Of a DNA stretch of 64,000 nt, positions 27,520 through 37,290 are shown piece after piece. The stretch's first letter is position 1. Every line of letters starts with the position of its first letter. Made by a program: the position numbers and the translations under genes. The notes beneath the pieces are model-generated. The model had not been told where the DNA came from and ran no database searches. It saw only the letters and a list, made by a program, of their open reading frames with translations. The stretch spans positions 1 to 64,000 of the forward strand of contig NZ_FOVE01000002.1 of NCBI RefSeq assembly GCF_900115065.1, written 5' to 3'. The stretch is from Formivibrio citricus (GTDB lineage: Bacteria; Pseudomonadota; Gammaproteobacteria; Burkholderiales; Chitinibacteraceae).

Positions 27520-28080
27520 TCAAACAAACGTTTCGCGGTCCGGGCGCGCAATCCAGGCCGCGCGCAACTGGCGATAAAGTACGATGTTCTGGCCGGCTTC
27601 GCGGCAGGTGCCCTGGGTGAAACCGACGACCTGGAATCCGAGCTTGGTCAGCACGCGGCCACTGGCATCGTTGCCGAAGATGTGGCGCGCTTCGAGTTCC
27701 CACAGTTCGCAGGAATTGAATGCATGATTGACCACGGCACGCGCGGCTTCGGAGGCATAGCCCTTGCCCCAGTAAGCTTCGCCGATCCAGTAACCCAGCT
27801 CCCCGGCCATGTCCTTCTCGAACATCACGCTCGCGCAGCCGACCAGCGTCAGGCCGTCCTTGAGGCAGACTGCCCAGGTCCATTCCTGGCCCTTGTTGTA
27901 GGCGCTGCGCTGTTCGCGGATGAACTGGCTGGCGAGTTCCTCGGAGTAGGGAAACGGGATGCGCCGCGTGAAACGGGCCACATTCCAGTTGCCGGCGAGT
28001 TGGGCGATCTGGGCCGCGTCGTCCGCGCGCAGGGGGCGCAGGACCAGGCGGGGCGTCAGCAGGGTGGGCAAGTCTTTCAT
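27520..28080 (-). CDS. GNAT-family N-acetyltransferase (RimJ/RimL-like)
   Basis: A 186-residue acetyltransferase beginning MKDLPTLLTPRLVLRPLRADDAA, the usual start of the RimJ/RimL-like branch. The acetyl-CoA region follows GELGYWIGEAYWGKGYASEAARAVV. The substrate may be a protein N-terminus or a small amine and cannot be told from sequence. It overlaps ftsY by 4 nt (ATGA) and precedes ftsE by 9 nt, an unusual passenger between ftsY and ftsE. Confidence 0.9.
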   Translation of the reverse strand: MKDLPTLLTPRLVLRPLRADDAAQIAQLAGNWNVARFTRRIPFPYSEELASQFIREQRSAYNKGQEWTWAVCLKDGLTLVGCASVMFEKDMAGELGYWIGEAYWGKGYASEAARAVVNHAFNSCELWELEARHIFGNDASGRVLTKLGFQVVGFTQGTCREAGQNIVLYRQLRAAWIARPDRETFV

Positions 28081-29108
28081 TCGAACAGGGCCTCCACGTA
28101 TTCGGTCGTGACGAACGGGCGCAGGTCGTCGATGCCTTCGCCCACGCCGATGAAGCGCAGCGGCACCGGGCGGTCGCGGGCGATGGCGGCGATCACGCCG
28201 CCCTTGGCTGTGCCGTCGAGCTTGGTGAGGATCAGGCCGGTCAGCCCCAGCGCATCGTCGAAGGCCTTGACCTGTGCCACCGCGTTCTGGCCGGTGTTGG
28301 CGTCAAGCACCAGCATGACCTCGTGCGGACCGGAAGGCTCGGCCTTCTGCACCACGCGCTTGACCTTCTTGATCTCTTCCATGAGGTGCAACTGGGTCGG
28401 CAGCCGGCCTGCGGTATCGACGATGATGACATCGACGCCGCGCGCCTTGGCTGCGTTGATCGCATCGAATGCCACGGCAGCAGCATCGCCCGATTCCTGG
28501 GCGATCACCTGCACGTTGTTGCGCTCGCCCCAGACCACGAGTTGCTCGCGCGCGGCGGCGCGAAAGGTGTCGCCCGCCGCAAGCAGCACTGACTTGCCCT
28601 GCGACTGGAAATACTTGGCCAGCTTGCCGATGCTGGTGGTCTTGCCCGCGCCGTTCACGCCCGCCACCATCAGGATGAAGGGCTTGTGGCCGGAAACGTC
28701 GAGCGATTTTTCCAGCGGTGCGAGCAGTTCCTGCAGCGAGCTTTTCAGCGCGCCCTTGAGTTCGGACGGGTTCTTGAGCCCGGCAAGGCTCACGCGCTCG
28801 CGCACGTCGTGCAAAAGGTGGTTGGTTGCGGAAACGCCCATGTCGGCCGTGAGCAGCACGGTTTCCAGCTCTTCGTAGAGGTCTTCGTCGATCTGCCCGC
28901 CGCCGAACAGCCCCGCCAGATTCTTGCCGAGCTTGTCGCGCGTCTTGGCCAGGCCGGCCTTGAGCTTTTCGGTCCAGCTCAAGGGCTTGGGGGCGGGTTC
29001 GATGGCCGCCGGTGCGATGCCGGGTGCCTCGTGAACCGGTTTGGTTTCGGGGATGGCGTCTGCTGCCGGGGCAGTTTCATCGGTCTTTTTGCGGAAAAAA
29101 CTGAACAT
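28077..29108 (-). CDS. ftsY: Signal recognition particle receptor FtsY
   Basis: The GTPase that docks SRP-ribosome complexes at the membrane. At 343 residues it has a short acidic A domain (about 45 residues, Pro- and Ala-rich), the N domain and the G domain. GTP motifs: GVNGAGKTTSIGKLA, DTAGRLPTQ and TKLDGTAKGG. It heads the ftsY-GNAT-ftsE-ftsX run and is divergent from rsmD, 67 nt away. Confidence 0.97.
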   Translation of the reverse strand: MFSFFRKKTDETAPAADAIPETKPVHEAPGIAPAAIEPAPKPLSWTEKLKAGLAKTRDKLGKNLAGLFGGGQIDEDLYEELETVLLTADMGVSATNHLLHDVRERVSLAGLKNPSELKGALKSSLQELLAPLEKSLDVSGHKPFILMVAGVNGAGKTTSIGKLAKYFQSQGKSVLLAAGDTFRAAAREQLVVWGERNNVQVIAQESGDAAAVAFDAINAAKARGVDVIIVDTAGRLPTQLHLMEEIKKVKRVVQKAEPSGPHEVMLVLDANTGQNAVAQVKAFDDALGLTGLILTKLDGTAKGGVIAAIARDRPVPLRFIGVGEGIDDLRPFVTTEYVEALFE

Positions 29109-29175
29109 GGGTTTGTCGAGCCGTGGGTGGATGACGGAAAATGCCGATCTCGTGCGATTTTAACGCGGTGCAGCG

Positions 29176-29736
29176 ATGTCAGGACAGTACAAAAATCAGG
29201 TGCGGATCATCGGCGGGCAATGGAAGCGCCGCAGTTTGCGTTTTCCGCAGATCGAAGGGCTGCGTCCGACACCGGACCGGGTGCGGGAAACACTGTTCAA
29301 CTGGCTGGGGCAGGACTGCACCGGGCTTGTCTGTCTCGACCTCTTCGCCGGCAGCGGCGCGCTGGGTTTCGAGGCCGCTTCGCGCAATGCGGCCAAGGTG
29401 GTTTCCGTGGAAACGGCCAAGCCGGTGCTGGAAGCGCTGCGCGGCAACAAGGCGGCACTCGATGCGCGCAACCTGGAAGTGGTCTGGAGCGACGGGCTGC
29501 GTTTTCTGGAAAGCACGCCCGAACGTTTCGACCTGGTTTTTCTCGACCCGCCCTTTGCCAGCGATTTTCTCGCCAAAGCACTGGAACGCCTGCCGCGCAT
29601 CCTCAACGAAGGGGCGCTCGTCTATGCCGAATGCGCGGCATGGCCCGCACTCGACGGATGGTCGCTGGAAAAGGAAGGCAAGGCGGGGCAGGTGCATTAC
29701 GGCTTGCTGCGCCGGGCGACGAACGGCGCGCAATGA
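29176..29736 (+). CDS. rsmD: 16S rRNA m2G966 methyltransferase RsmD
   Basis: A 186-residue SAM-dependent enzyme methylating G966 of 16S rRNA. It has the N-terminal RIIGGQWKRRSL, the SAM motif LDLFAGSGALGFEAASR and the catalytic DPPFA. Divergent from ftsY as in many proteobacteria. In many relatives coaD follows rsmD; here the next gene is a ferredoxin. Confidence 0.95.
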   Translation: MSGQYKNQVRIIGGQWKRRSLRFPQIEGLRPTPDRVRETLFNWLGQDCTGLVCLDLFAGSGALGFEAASRNAAKVVSVETAKPVLEALRGNKAALDARNLEVVWSDGLRFLESTPERFDLVFLDPPFASDFLAKALERLPRILNEGALVYAECAAWPALDGWSLEKEGKAGQVHYGLLRRATNGAQ

Positions 29737-29810
29737 TGGGCGCGGATATTGTCCGGCCCGCCCAATCGTGGGAAAATCGCTGCAAAATCAATACCCGAGT
29801 TTTTTGCTGA

Positions 29811-30071
<261 letters not shown>

Positions 30072-30093
30072 TCCGGTTTTCGCCAAACAAAAC

Positions 30094-30124
30094 AAAATGC
30101 CCGCCGATCCGGCGGGCATTTTTC
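30094..30124. terminator. Bidirectional terminator between ferredoxin and metW
   Basis: AAAATGCCCGCC, loop GATCC, GGCGGGCATTTTT. It serves the ferredoxin gene on the plus strand and metW on the minus strand. Confidence 0.93.
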
Positions 30125-30138
30125 ATTGGAATTTCTTG

Positions 30139-30726
30139 TCAGATTCGGCCAAAACGCACCATGGCCAGACTGCCCAGCAGGTTGGGCAGGAATTCGACCT
30201 TTTCTCCCTGGTGCAACACCTGTTGATCCTCGATCTGCATGCCGAGCTTGCCCAGCAACTGGTCGAAGTCGGCCAGCGTACAGAAGTGGATGTTCGGCGT
30301 GTTGTACCACTCGTAAGGGATGGTTTCCGAGACCGGCATGCGGCCCAAGAGTAATTGCCAGCGGTTTTCCCAGTAGCCGAAGTTGGGGAAGGTCACGATG
30401 CCGGTGCGCCCCACGCGCAGCATTTCGGCGAGGATGCCCTCGATGTTGTGCATGGCCTGGATCGTGAGCGACAGCACCACGTAGTCGAAACTGCCCGATT
30501 CAAACGTGGCCAACCCGCTTTCGAGGTCGGACTGGATCACGTTGATCCCCTTGCCGACGCAGGTGACGACCTTGTCGACGTCGATCTCGACGCCGTAGCC
30601 GGTGACGGCTTTTTCTTCGCGCAACGAGGCGAGCAGGTCGCCGTCGCCGCAGCCGAGGTCGAGCACGCGCGAGGCGGGCTTGATCCAGTCGGCGATGTAT
30701 TGCAAGTCTGCGCGCAAGGCACTCAT
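30139..30726 (-). CDS. metW: MetW methionine biosynthesis protein
   Basis: A 195-residue class I methyltransferase-fold protein that accompanies MetX. The SAM-binding glycine motif [12 protein letters not shown] is near residue 20, and [13 protein letters not shown] and [11 protein letters not shown] are MetW signatures. MetW is known to associate with MetX and be needed for its activity in some proteobacteria. Its start overlaps the metX stop by 4 nt. Confidence 0.95.
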   Translation of the reverse strand: MSALRADLQYIADWIKPASRVLDLGCGDGDLLASLREEKAVTGYGVEIDVDKVVTCVGKGINVIQSDLESGLATFESGSFDYVVLSLTIQAMHNIEGILAEMLRVGRTGIVTFPNFGYWENRWQLLLGRMPVSETIPYEWYNTPNIHFCTLADFDQLLGKLGMQIEDQQVLHQGEKVEFLPNLLGSLAMVRFGRI

Positions 30727-31862
30727 CGGGCAATCTCCTCGGCAATCCGGTTGAGGTAGGCGCGCATCACGCCGTGGTAGGCAGGGTCTTCCATGAGGAA
30801 GGCGTCGTGGCCGTGCTGCGATTCGATCTCGGCGTAGCTCACATCCTTGCGCGCGTCGAGCAATGCCTTGACGATCTCGCGCGAGCGCGAAGGCGAGAAG
30901 CGCCAGTCTGTGGTGAACGAGACGACCAGGAATTTGGCGGCGGTTTGCGCCAGTGCCTTGGAGAGGTCGCCCTCGTAGTCGCGCGACGGATCGAAATAAT
31001 CGAGCGCCTTGGTCATCAGCAGGTAGGTGTTGGCGTCGAACAGCGTGGAGAACTTGTCGCCCTGATAGCGCAGGTAGGATTCGATCTCGAATTCGACGTC
31101 GAAGCCGTACTTGTACTCGCCCGAACGCAACAGGCGACCGAATTTTTCGCCCATGCCGTCATCGGAAAGATAGGTGATGTGGCCGAGCATGCGTGCCAGG
31201 CGCAGGCCGCGACGCGGCACGGTGCCGTGTTCGTAGTAGTCTCCCCCGTGGAATTCCGGGTCGGTCAGGATGGCTTGGCGGGCCACGTCGTTGAAGGCGA
31301 TGTTCTGCGCTGTGAGCTTCGGCGCCGAGGCGATGACGAGCGCATGGCGCACGCGCTGCGGGTGCGAGATCGTCCAGCGCAGCGCCTGCATCCCGCCCAG
31401 GCTGCCGCCGATGATTGCGGCGAACCGGTCGATGCCCAGGGAGTCGGCGAGCCGGGCCTGCGTTTCCACCCAGTCGCGCACCAGTACCAGCGGGAAGCGC
31501 GAGCCGTAGGGCTTGCCGGTTTCCGGGTCGATGCTCGACGGCCCGGTCGAGCCGTGGCAGCCGCCGAGGTTGTTCAGGCCGATCACGAAGAAGCGGTTGG
31601 TGTCGATCGGCTTGCCCGGCCCGATCATGTTGTCCCACCAGCCGGTGGCCTTGTCGGTTTCGGCGTATTTGCCGGCGACATGGTGGTTGCCCGACAGTGC
31701 GTGGCAGATCAGGATGGCGTTGGACTTGTCGGCGTTGAGCTGGCCATAGGTTTCATAGACCAGCTCGTAGCGCGGCAGGGTGGTTCCGCACGCGAGGGAG
31801 ATGGGTTGGTCGAACACCGCTTTCTGCGCGGTGACGACCCCGACGCTTTGTGGCTGAGTCAC
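30723..31862 (-). CDS. metX: Homoserine O-acyltransferase MetX
   Basis: An alpha/beta-hydrolase-fold enzyme acylating L-homoserine in methionine synthesis. The nucleophile elbow GGSLGGMQ and the catalytic His in [10 protein letters not shown] are present, with [10 protein letters not shown] upstream. Family members use acetyl- or succinyl-CoA and this cannot be decided by eye; many proteobacterial MetX proteins use succinyl-CoA. I chose GTG 31862 (379 residues), which overlaps the preceding glycosyltransferase stop as GTGA; an ATG 42 nt further upstream lies inside that gene. Confidence 0.95.
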   Translation of the reverse strand: MTQPQSVGVVTAQKAVFDQPISLACGTTLPRYELVYETYGQLNADKSNAILICHALSGNHHVAGKYAETDKATGWWDNMIGPGKPIDTNRFFVIGLNNLGGCHGSTGPSSIDPETGKPYGSRFPLVLVRDWVETQARLADSLGIDRFAAIIGGSLGGMQALRWTISHPQRVRHALVIASAPKLTAQNIAFNDVARQAILTDPEFHGGDYYEHGTVPRRGLRLARMLGHITYLSDDGMGEKFGRLLRSGEYKYGFDVEFEIESYLRYQGDKFSTLFDANTYLLMTKALDYFDPSRDYEGDLSKALAQTAAKFLVVSFTTDWRFSPSRSREIVKALLDARKDVSYAEIESQHGHDAFLMEDPAYHGVMRAYLNRIAEEIAR

Positions 31863-32674
31863 TTGTTCATTTCCTGCAAGAATTTCAGATCTTCCTCCGA
31901 CCACTTGTCGGAGAGCCCGATCAGGTTGTCGCGGTCGGCAAACGGCGGGTAGCCGGCCTTGACGGTCAAACGGATGTAATGGTGCACGAATACATCGAGG
32001 CAGATGTGCACCGGGCGGATGTCGCCCACGTCGCGCGCGCGGGTCTTGCTGCGCAGGAAGAGGTCGAAATCCGCACCCTGCTGGCGCTCGTCCCAGGTAC
32101 CGATCTTGTCGAAGGCCGCGCGGCGCATCATCACCGTGTTGCCGACGAAGCCTTCCTTGATCTGGTGGTGGAAGCGCTGTTGCCGTTCGTGGCAGAAACC
32201 CTCCCAGTCAAGGTACATCAGGCGATGCATCAGGCGCAACGTGGGTTTGCCGCTCCCGAACACGCCCAGCACGTTCTTGATCGCTTTCCAGCGGCGCTTG
32301 AGCGTGCGGGTTGCGCGCGCGTTCTCGACCTGCTCGATGCCGCAGACGGTGGCGACTTCAAGATTGTTGGCGGTCATGCTCTCGACCAGCTTCTGGTCCC
32401 AGTCCGGCGAGACAATGATGTCGTTGTTGAGGAACGCCAGCCAGTCGTACTGCGCCACGGCAATGCCCTGGTTCTGGCAGTGCGGGTAGGAGTAATTGGC
32501 GCCGTTGCGGATGACCTTCGCGCCGACCGATTCGAAGAACTCGGCACTGCCGTCGGTCGATCCGTTGTCGATGATGATCAATTCGAACGGGTTGTGCGTG
32601 TAACGCTGCAGGTGCTCCCAGAACAGTTCGTTGACTGCGCGCTGGTTGTAGATGGCAGTGATGATGCTGATCAT
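31859..32674 (-). CDS. Family 2 glycosyltransferase
   Basis: A 271-residue GT-A fold enzyme: [25 protein letters not shown], then [11 protein letters not shown] as the DxD-type metal site. It has no membrane segment. It probably adds a sugar to LPS core or O-chain, given the O-antigen ligase directly upstream, which it overlaps by 4 nt. The acceptor and sugar cannot be inferred. It is followed by metX with a 4-nt overlap, so methionine genes share its transcript. Confidence 0.92.
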   Translation of the reverse strand: MISIITAIYNQRAVNELFWEHLQRYTHNPFELIIIDNGSTDGSAEFFESVGAKVIRNGANYSYPHCQNQGIAVAQYDWLAFLNNDIIVSPDWDQKLVESMTANNLEVATVCGIEQVENARATRTLKRRWKAIKNVLGVFGSGKPTLRLMHRLMYLDWEGFCHERQQRFHHQIKEGFVGNTVMMRRAAFDKIGTWDERQQGADFDLFLRSKTRARDVGDIRPVHICLDVFVHHYIRLTVKAGYPPFADRDNLIGLSDKWSEEDLKFLQEMNK

Positions 32675-33909
32675 GCAAAGATCTCCCGCCCGGCTGGCCG
32701 GCTACCAAAACTGTTGCCGGCGAGCAGGGCGCAGGCGGTCAGCACGAAACCGAGCCCGGTGATGTTGTCCATGAAGAACGAGTTGGCGAGCGTGGAAGCC
32801 GCCATCGACAGGGCAAAACCGATGCACATCCATTTTTCCGGGCGGGCGCTGCGGCGCGCCTGGATCACCAGGGCTGTCATCATGCCAAGTAGCGCGACGA
32901 TGCCCGCCAGCCCCAATTCCACGGCGGTCCACAGGTAATCGTTGTGCGGATTCCGCGTTTCCAGGCTGTCCGGGTTGGTTTCGGCAATACGTTTGAATTC
33001 GCTCACGATCGTGCCGGTGCCGTGTCCGAGAAGCGGTTTCTCTGCAACCATTTGCAGGGCAGAACGGTAGAAATTCAGTCGCACGCCCACGCTGGTGGAT
33101 TGCCGCGAATCTTTTTCAAACAGGGCCAGATCTGCCTTGACACGAGCTACGCCCGTCCGCAGCCCCGCGGAGGAAAAATACAGGGCCGGCAGTAAGACCA
33201 TTGCGCCCAGTAGTGCTGCGGCCAAGCCAAGCCGCCAGCGCCAAAGCACGGGAATCAATGCCAGCAGCAACAGGAAAATGACCTGTGCGGTGCGGCCTTG
33301 CACCATGAACAGGATGTTGATCGTGCAAAGGAGAATGACCACCCATGCAACCGGTTTCCAGCGACCGGCGATTTCACCGTTGACCAGCAATGCCAGCAAG
33401 CCGAACACCAGCAGGCTCAGGTAATAGTTGTGGTAGGTGTGGGAGTGGAATACTGCCCAATCGTTCAGCATGCCCTGCCAGAAGGGTTTGCCGATGGCTG
33501 CCATCGCGAACGACAGCACCAGGCTTGCGAGCGTGCCGAGCGTCAGCCCCCAGAAAAAAGCGCGCCGCGCCGGCAGCAGCAGGAACACGGCAAAGATCAG
33601 CGGCGCGCAGAGGTAGGCGCGCAGCTTGGTCAGCATCCAGACGATGCGTTCCAGCGGTTCGGGCGACCACAATGCGCCGAGCACGAACAGCCCGTAAAAG
33701 GCCAGACACGCGAGCACGAACGGCTTGCGGCAGATGCCGGGCAACTGGCGCCACAGCGCGGGCGTCAGCAAGGCCGCCAGCACGATCAGCCCGGCGGCGA
33801 TGTTTTCCAGCGCCAGTGAAACCGGAATGCCGACCCCGGCGAGGAAGGCCGCGGCGACGGCGAGCTTGCCTTGCCAGCTTGCGGCGATTTTGGAAGGGGA
33901 AAAATCCAT
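32671..33909 (-). CDS. O-antigen ligase family membrane protein
   Basis: A 412-residue polytopic protein with about ten hydrophobic segments and the large periplasmic loop containing GHGTGTIVSEFKRI and NPHNDYLWTAVELG, the Wzy_C/WaaL signature. It would transfer O-antigen or another glycan from the undecaprenyl carrier to lipid A-core in the periplasm. I chose ATG 33909 (MDFSPSKIAASW), 5 nt after the preceding gene's stop; the longer frame overlaps that gene. Confidence 0.9.
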   Translation of the reverse strand: MDFSPSKIAASWQGKLAVAAAFLAGVGIPVSLALENIAAGLIVLAALLTPALWRQLPGICRKPFVLACLAFYGLFVLGALWSPEPLERIVWMLTKLRAYLCAPLIFAVFLLLPARRAFFWGLTLGTLASLVLSFAMAAIGKPFWQGMLNDWAVFHSHTYHNYYLSLLVFGLLALLVNGEIAGRWKPVAWVVILLCTINILFMVQGRTAQVIFLLLLALIPVLWRWRLGLAAALLGAMVLLPALYFSSAGLRTGVARVKADLALFEKDSRQSTSVGVRLNFYRSALQMVAEKPLLGHGTGTIVSEFKRIAETNPDSLETRNPHNDYLWTAVELGLAGIVALLGMMTALVIQARRSARPEKWMCIGFALSMAASTLANSFFMDNITGLGFVLTACALLAGNSFGSRPAGREIFA

Positions 33910-33914
33910 GGCGG

Positions 33915-34787
33915 TTAGCGCACCAGCGTGAAATGTTTTTTGGTCAGATCTCGTCCCAGCCATTGCTCAAGCAGCATCAGGCGGCGGTGACGCTTTTCGC
34001 GCCTGGTGAGCTGGTGGGCGGGGTCGGGAGTGAAGGTCTGCTCGGCCATTTCCAGCAGCCAGGGCTGGACGATGGCCGGATGGCTGCCTTCGAAACGCTT
34101 GAGGATGCTCGCGTCGATCTGCGAGTAATCGTGCTTGCCGCCCACGCTGGGCTTGTGGTTCCAGTAGTGGGCCGAGCGGTTGTATTTCTCGTACATCTTC
34201 TCGGCCGAACGCACGTGGCCGTAATGGTAGATCGGGCAGTCCGCCAGCGCGGCGCGCGGGTAGCGTCCGCGCTTGTTCTTGTCCATGACTACCCAGAACA
34301 GGCCGTCCGGCGCCCACGAACGGATGCTGTTGCGGATCACGCGCGGTGCGCGGCGGTACCAGCCCGGGCTTTTCGCCACCCAATCGGGGCAGCCGTAGAA
34401 ATGGTGGTAATCGAAGACCAGCGCTTCGATTTCGGGATCGTCGAGGTGCTGTTCCAGCGCGGCGCGGATTTTCGGCGCGTCGTCTTCGTGGATGATTTCG
34501 TCGCCTTCGAGGTAGAAGGCCCAGTCGCCGGTGCAGTTGAACTGCGCGATCATTTTCTGCTGCGCGTAGACGTAGCCCCGGTCGCGCATATTCTCGTTCC
34601 AGGTGGTTTCGATGACCCGGATGCGCGCATCGCCGATCGACCGGACCTGTTCCAGCGTGTCGTCATCGCTGTTGCCCACGGCTACGACGATCTCGTCGCA
34701 GACCATGAGCAGGCTTTTCAGGCTTTCGATGTAGGGGTAGCCGAGAAGCGTGCCGTTACGCAGAAAGGTAAAACCGCTGACGCGCAT
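33915..34787 (-). CDS. Family 2-like glycosyltransferase
   Basis: A 290-residue protein starting MRVSGFTFLRNG, with a nucleotide-sugar binding start VVAVGNSDDDT and AFYLEGDEIIHEDD as the acidic metal motif. The C-terminal half is rich in aromatic and basic residues. It lies first in the minus-strand LPS run before the ligase. A role in LPS glycan assembly is inferred from its neighbours; the sugar is unknown. Confidence 0.88.
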   Translation of the reverse strand: MRVSGFTFLRNGTLLGYPYIESLKSLLMVCDEIVVAVGNSDDDTLEQVRSIGDARIRVIETTWNENMRDRGYVYAQQKMIAQFNCTGDWAFYLEGDEIIHEDDAPKIRAALEQHLDDPEIEALVFDYHHFYGCPDWVAKSPGWYRRAPRVIRNSIRSWAPDGLFWVVMDKNKRGRYPRAALADCPIYHYGHVRSAEKMYEKYNRSAHYWNHKPSVGGKHDYSQIDASILKRFEGSHPAIVQPWLLEMAEQTFTPDPAHQLTRREKRHRRLMLLEQWLGRDLTKKHFTLVR

Positions 34788-34867
34788 GAATTCTCCCGAT
34801 TCCGGCTTGCACGATGCCGGCCAATCCGGCGATTATAGCAGCCTCCCAATACCTGCCAGCCTGCAAA

Positions 34868-35617
34868 ATGCCCACTCTTGGCGTTGCCATGATCTCCCGG
34901 AATGCCGCTGCGCATCTCGATGCCTGTCTGGCCGCCGTGCGCTGGGCCGACCGCATCGTCGTGCTCGATTCCGGCAGTGCCGACAACACGCTCGACATCG
35001 CCCGCGCGCATGGCGCCGAGATTCACGTCAGTGTCGACTGGCCGGGCTTCGGGGTGCAGAAGAACCGCTGCCTGGCGCTGCTCGATACCGACTGGATTCT
35101 GGCGCTCGATGCTGACGAGGTGCTCTCGCCGGAACTGGCCGAAGAGATTCGCGCTGCCGTGGCTGCGCCCAAGGCCGATGTCTACGCCCTGCCGCGCCTG
35201 TCCAATTACTGCGGGCGCTGGATGCATCACTCGGGCTGGTATCCGGATTTCGTTCCGCGCCTCTTCAAACGCGGCGCGGCGCGCTATTCGGACGATCTGG
35301 TGCATGAGCGGCTGATCTTCGCGGGCGAAGCCGTTCGCCTGCAGCATCACCTGCTGCACCATTCGTTCGACGATCTGAGCCAGGTGCTCGCCAAGATCGA
35401 CAGTTATTCCAGTGCCGGTGCGCAACAGCGGCTGGCGCGCGGCGAGCGCTCGGGCCTGCTCAAGGCCATCGGCAAGGGGCTGTGGACTTTCATCCGCAGC
35501 TATTTCCTCAAGCGCGGCTTCCTGGATGGGCGCGAGGGCTTCATCCTCGCGGTTTCCAATGCCGAAGGCGCCTACTATCGTTACCTGAAGCTCATGTACC
35601 TCGGGGAAAAGCAGTGA
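34868..35617 (+). CDS. WaaE/KdtX-like glycosyltransferase
   Basis: A 249-residue family 2 glycosyltransferase: TLGVAMISRNAAAHLDACL, VLDSGSADNTLDIA, LDADEVLSPEL and SNYCGRWMHHSGWYPD, a pattern of the WaaE/KdtX group that adds glucose or a similar sugar to the inner LPS core. I chose ATG 34868 because the family starts with this motif. Divergent from the LPS run on the minus strand; its stop overlaps the next gene's GTG. Confidence 0.9.
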   Translation: MPTLGVAMISRNAAAHLDACLAAVRWADRIVVLDSGSADNTLDIARAHGAEIHVSVDWPGFGVQKNRCLALLDTDWILALDADEVLSPELAEEIRAAVAAPKADVYALPRLSNYCGRWMHHSGWYPDFVPRLFKRGAARYSDDLVHERLIFAGEAVRLQHHLLHHSFDDLSQVLAKIDSYSSAGAQQRLARGERSGLLKAIGKGLWTFIRSYFLKRGFLDGREGFILAVSNAEGAYYRYLKLMYLGEKQ

Positions 35618-36453
35618 AGCTTTCCGTGATCGTTTCCACCTACAACCGCACCGATGCGCTCAATGCCGTGCTGGCCGGGCTGGCCGGGCAGGCCGGTATC
35701 GACCCCGCCGACTGGGAAGTGATCGTGGCCGACGACGGTTCAGGCCCGGCCACGCGCGAAGTCGTCGAAAGCTGGCAGACGCGCTTTCCCTGTACGCTGC
35801 GCCATGTCTGGCACGAGGATACCGGTTTCCGCCTCGCTGCCATCCGCAACCGCAGCGCCACGGTGGCGTGCGGCGAGTACCTGGTTTTCCTCGATGGCGA
35901 CTGCATCCCTTTCCCCGATTTTGCGCACCACCACCTGAAGCTGGCGGAGGCGGGCTGGTTCGTTGCGGGAAACCGCGTGCTGCTGGCCGAGAAGTTCACT
36001 CGCAAGCTGTTGACCAGCAAGCAACCCGCCGCGCCCGCGAACTGGGGCGCGTTGCGCTGGCTGCTGGCCAGGGTCAGCGGCAAATCCAACCGCGCCATTC
36101 CCTGGCTACGCCTGGGGCTCGACAGCGCACGCAAGAAGCGCGCCCAGCGCTGGCAAGTGCTCAAGGGCTGCAATATCGGCGTCTGGAAAAGCGATTTCAT
36201 GCGGGTCAACGGCTTCGACGAGGCGTTTTCCGGCTGGGGGCACGAGGATTCGGATTTCGCCGTGCGCCTGATTCGCGCCGGAATCCGACTCAAGGACGGG
36301 CGCTTCGCCGTTCCGGTGCTGCACTTGTGGCACAAGGAAAACGACCGTTCGCAGCAGCCGGAAAACTGGGCGCGGCTCGAGGTCACGCTCAAGGGCCACC
36401 ATGTCCGCGCCACGCTGGGACTTGACCAATACCTTGAGCCCGATATCCCATGA
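35614..36453 (+). CDS. Family 2 glycosyltransferase with galactosyltransferase-like C-terminus
   Basis: A 279-residue enzyme starting at GTG 35614 (overlap GTGA with the preceding gene). The N-terminus KLSVIVSTYNRTDALNAVL and VVADDGSGPAT bind the nucleotide sugar, and VFLDGDCIPF is the DxD site. The segment GFDEAFSGWGHEDSDFAVRL matches the C-terminal domain seen in galactosyl/chondroitin-type transferases. Probably LPS glycan synthesis. Confidence 0.9.
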   Translation: MKLSVIVSTYNRTDALNAVLAGLAGQAGIDPADWEVIVADDGSGPATREVVESWQTRFPCTLRHVWHEDTGFRLAAIRNRSATVACGEYLVFLDGDCIPFPDFAHHHLKLAEAGWFVAGNRVLLAEKFTRKLLTSKQPAAPANWGALRWLLARVSGKSNRAIPWLRLGLDSARKKRAQRWQVLKGCNIGVWKSDFMRVNGFDEAFSGWGHEDSDFAVRLIRAGIRLKDGRFAVPVLHLWHKENDRSQQPENWARLEVTLKGHHVRATLGLDQYLEPDIP

Positions 36454-37199
36454 TCCCGCCGATTGTCTGCATTTCTCTTGCCGACGCCGAACAGCGTCGC
36501 GCTTTCATGGCCGGGCAACTGGAAAAACTCGGCCTGCCTTACCGTTTTCTGGATGCAATCCGCCCCGATCTTTCCCAAGGCTGGCCAGCCAGCTACCAGC
36601 GCAAGCAGCGGCTGGCCCGGCACGGCCATGATCTGACGCAGGGCGAGATCGGCTGCTTTCTCAGTCACCGCCAAGCCTGGCAGGAATTTTTGGCTGGCAG
36701 CGATCCGTTCCTGTGCGTGCTGGAAGACGATGTCGAACTGCAGCCGGATTTTGCCGAAGGGCTGAAGGCGCTGTGCGCGCACGCCGGTGAGTGGGACATC
36801 GTGCGCCTGTATGGCGTATTTCGCCGCGAAAGCGCGAAGCTGGCCGAGCTCATGCCGGGACGCTGGCTGGTCGACTATTTCGACCAGCCGCGCGGCACGC
36901 AGGGCTACGTACTCAACCGCGTTGCGGCCGAGCGTCTGCTGCAGCACACGGAAAAAATGAGTTGCGCGATCGACGACGCCATCGACCGCGGCTGGGAACA
37001 CAAGCTGCGGCTGTACGGCGTCGAGCCTTACCTCGTGGTTGAGCAGTTGCAGCATGCCTCGACCATCGGCAGCCGCAAGCGTGCCCGCCTGCCGCTGTGG
37101 CGGCGGCTGGTGCGCGAGCTTCATCGCGGCATCGGCGATTTGCGCAAGCAGCGCTGGGTGATGGGGAAGCGGGTTCGCTACGCGTTTTTGCGGAAATAG
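36450..37199 (+). CDS. Family 25 LPS glycosyltransferase
   Basis: A 249-residue protein of GT25, the family of LgtB/LgtE-like LPS galactosyltransferases. VCISLADAEQRRAFM, GEIGCFLSHRQAW and VLEDDVELQPDF are the diagnostic motifs, with GTQGYVLNRVAAERLL in the C-terminal part. It overlaps the preceding glycosyltransferase by 4 nt and closes the plus-strand LPS run. Confidence 0.93.
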   Translation: MIPPIVCISLADAEQRRAFMAGQLEKLGLPYRFLDAIRPDLSQGWPASYQRKQRLARHGHDLTQGEIGCFLSHRQAWQEFLAGSDPFLCVLEDDVELQPDFAEGLKALCAHAGEWDIVRLYGVFRRESAKLAELMPGRWLVDYFDQPRGTQGYVLNRVAAERLLQHTEKMSCAIDDAIDRGWEHKLRLYGVEPYLVVEQLQHASTIGSRKRARLPLWRRLVRELHRGIGDLRKQRWVMGKRVRYAFLRK

Positions 37200-37290
37200 G
37201 AATCTGTACCAAGCCTGCGGTAGCCTCGCGGAGGCATGTTAAACTCGCGCCAAATGCTAACCGTTTATTATTTGCAAGGTCTTCCCGCGC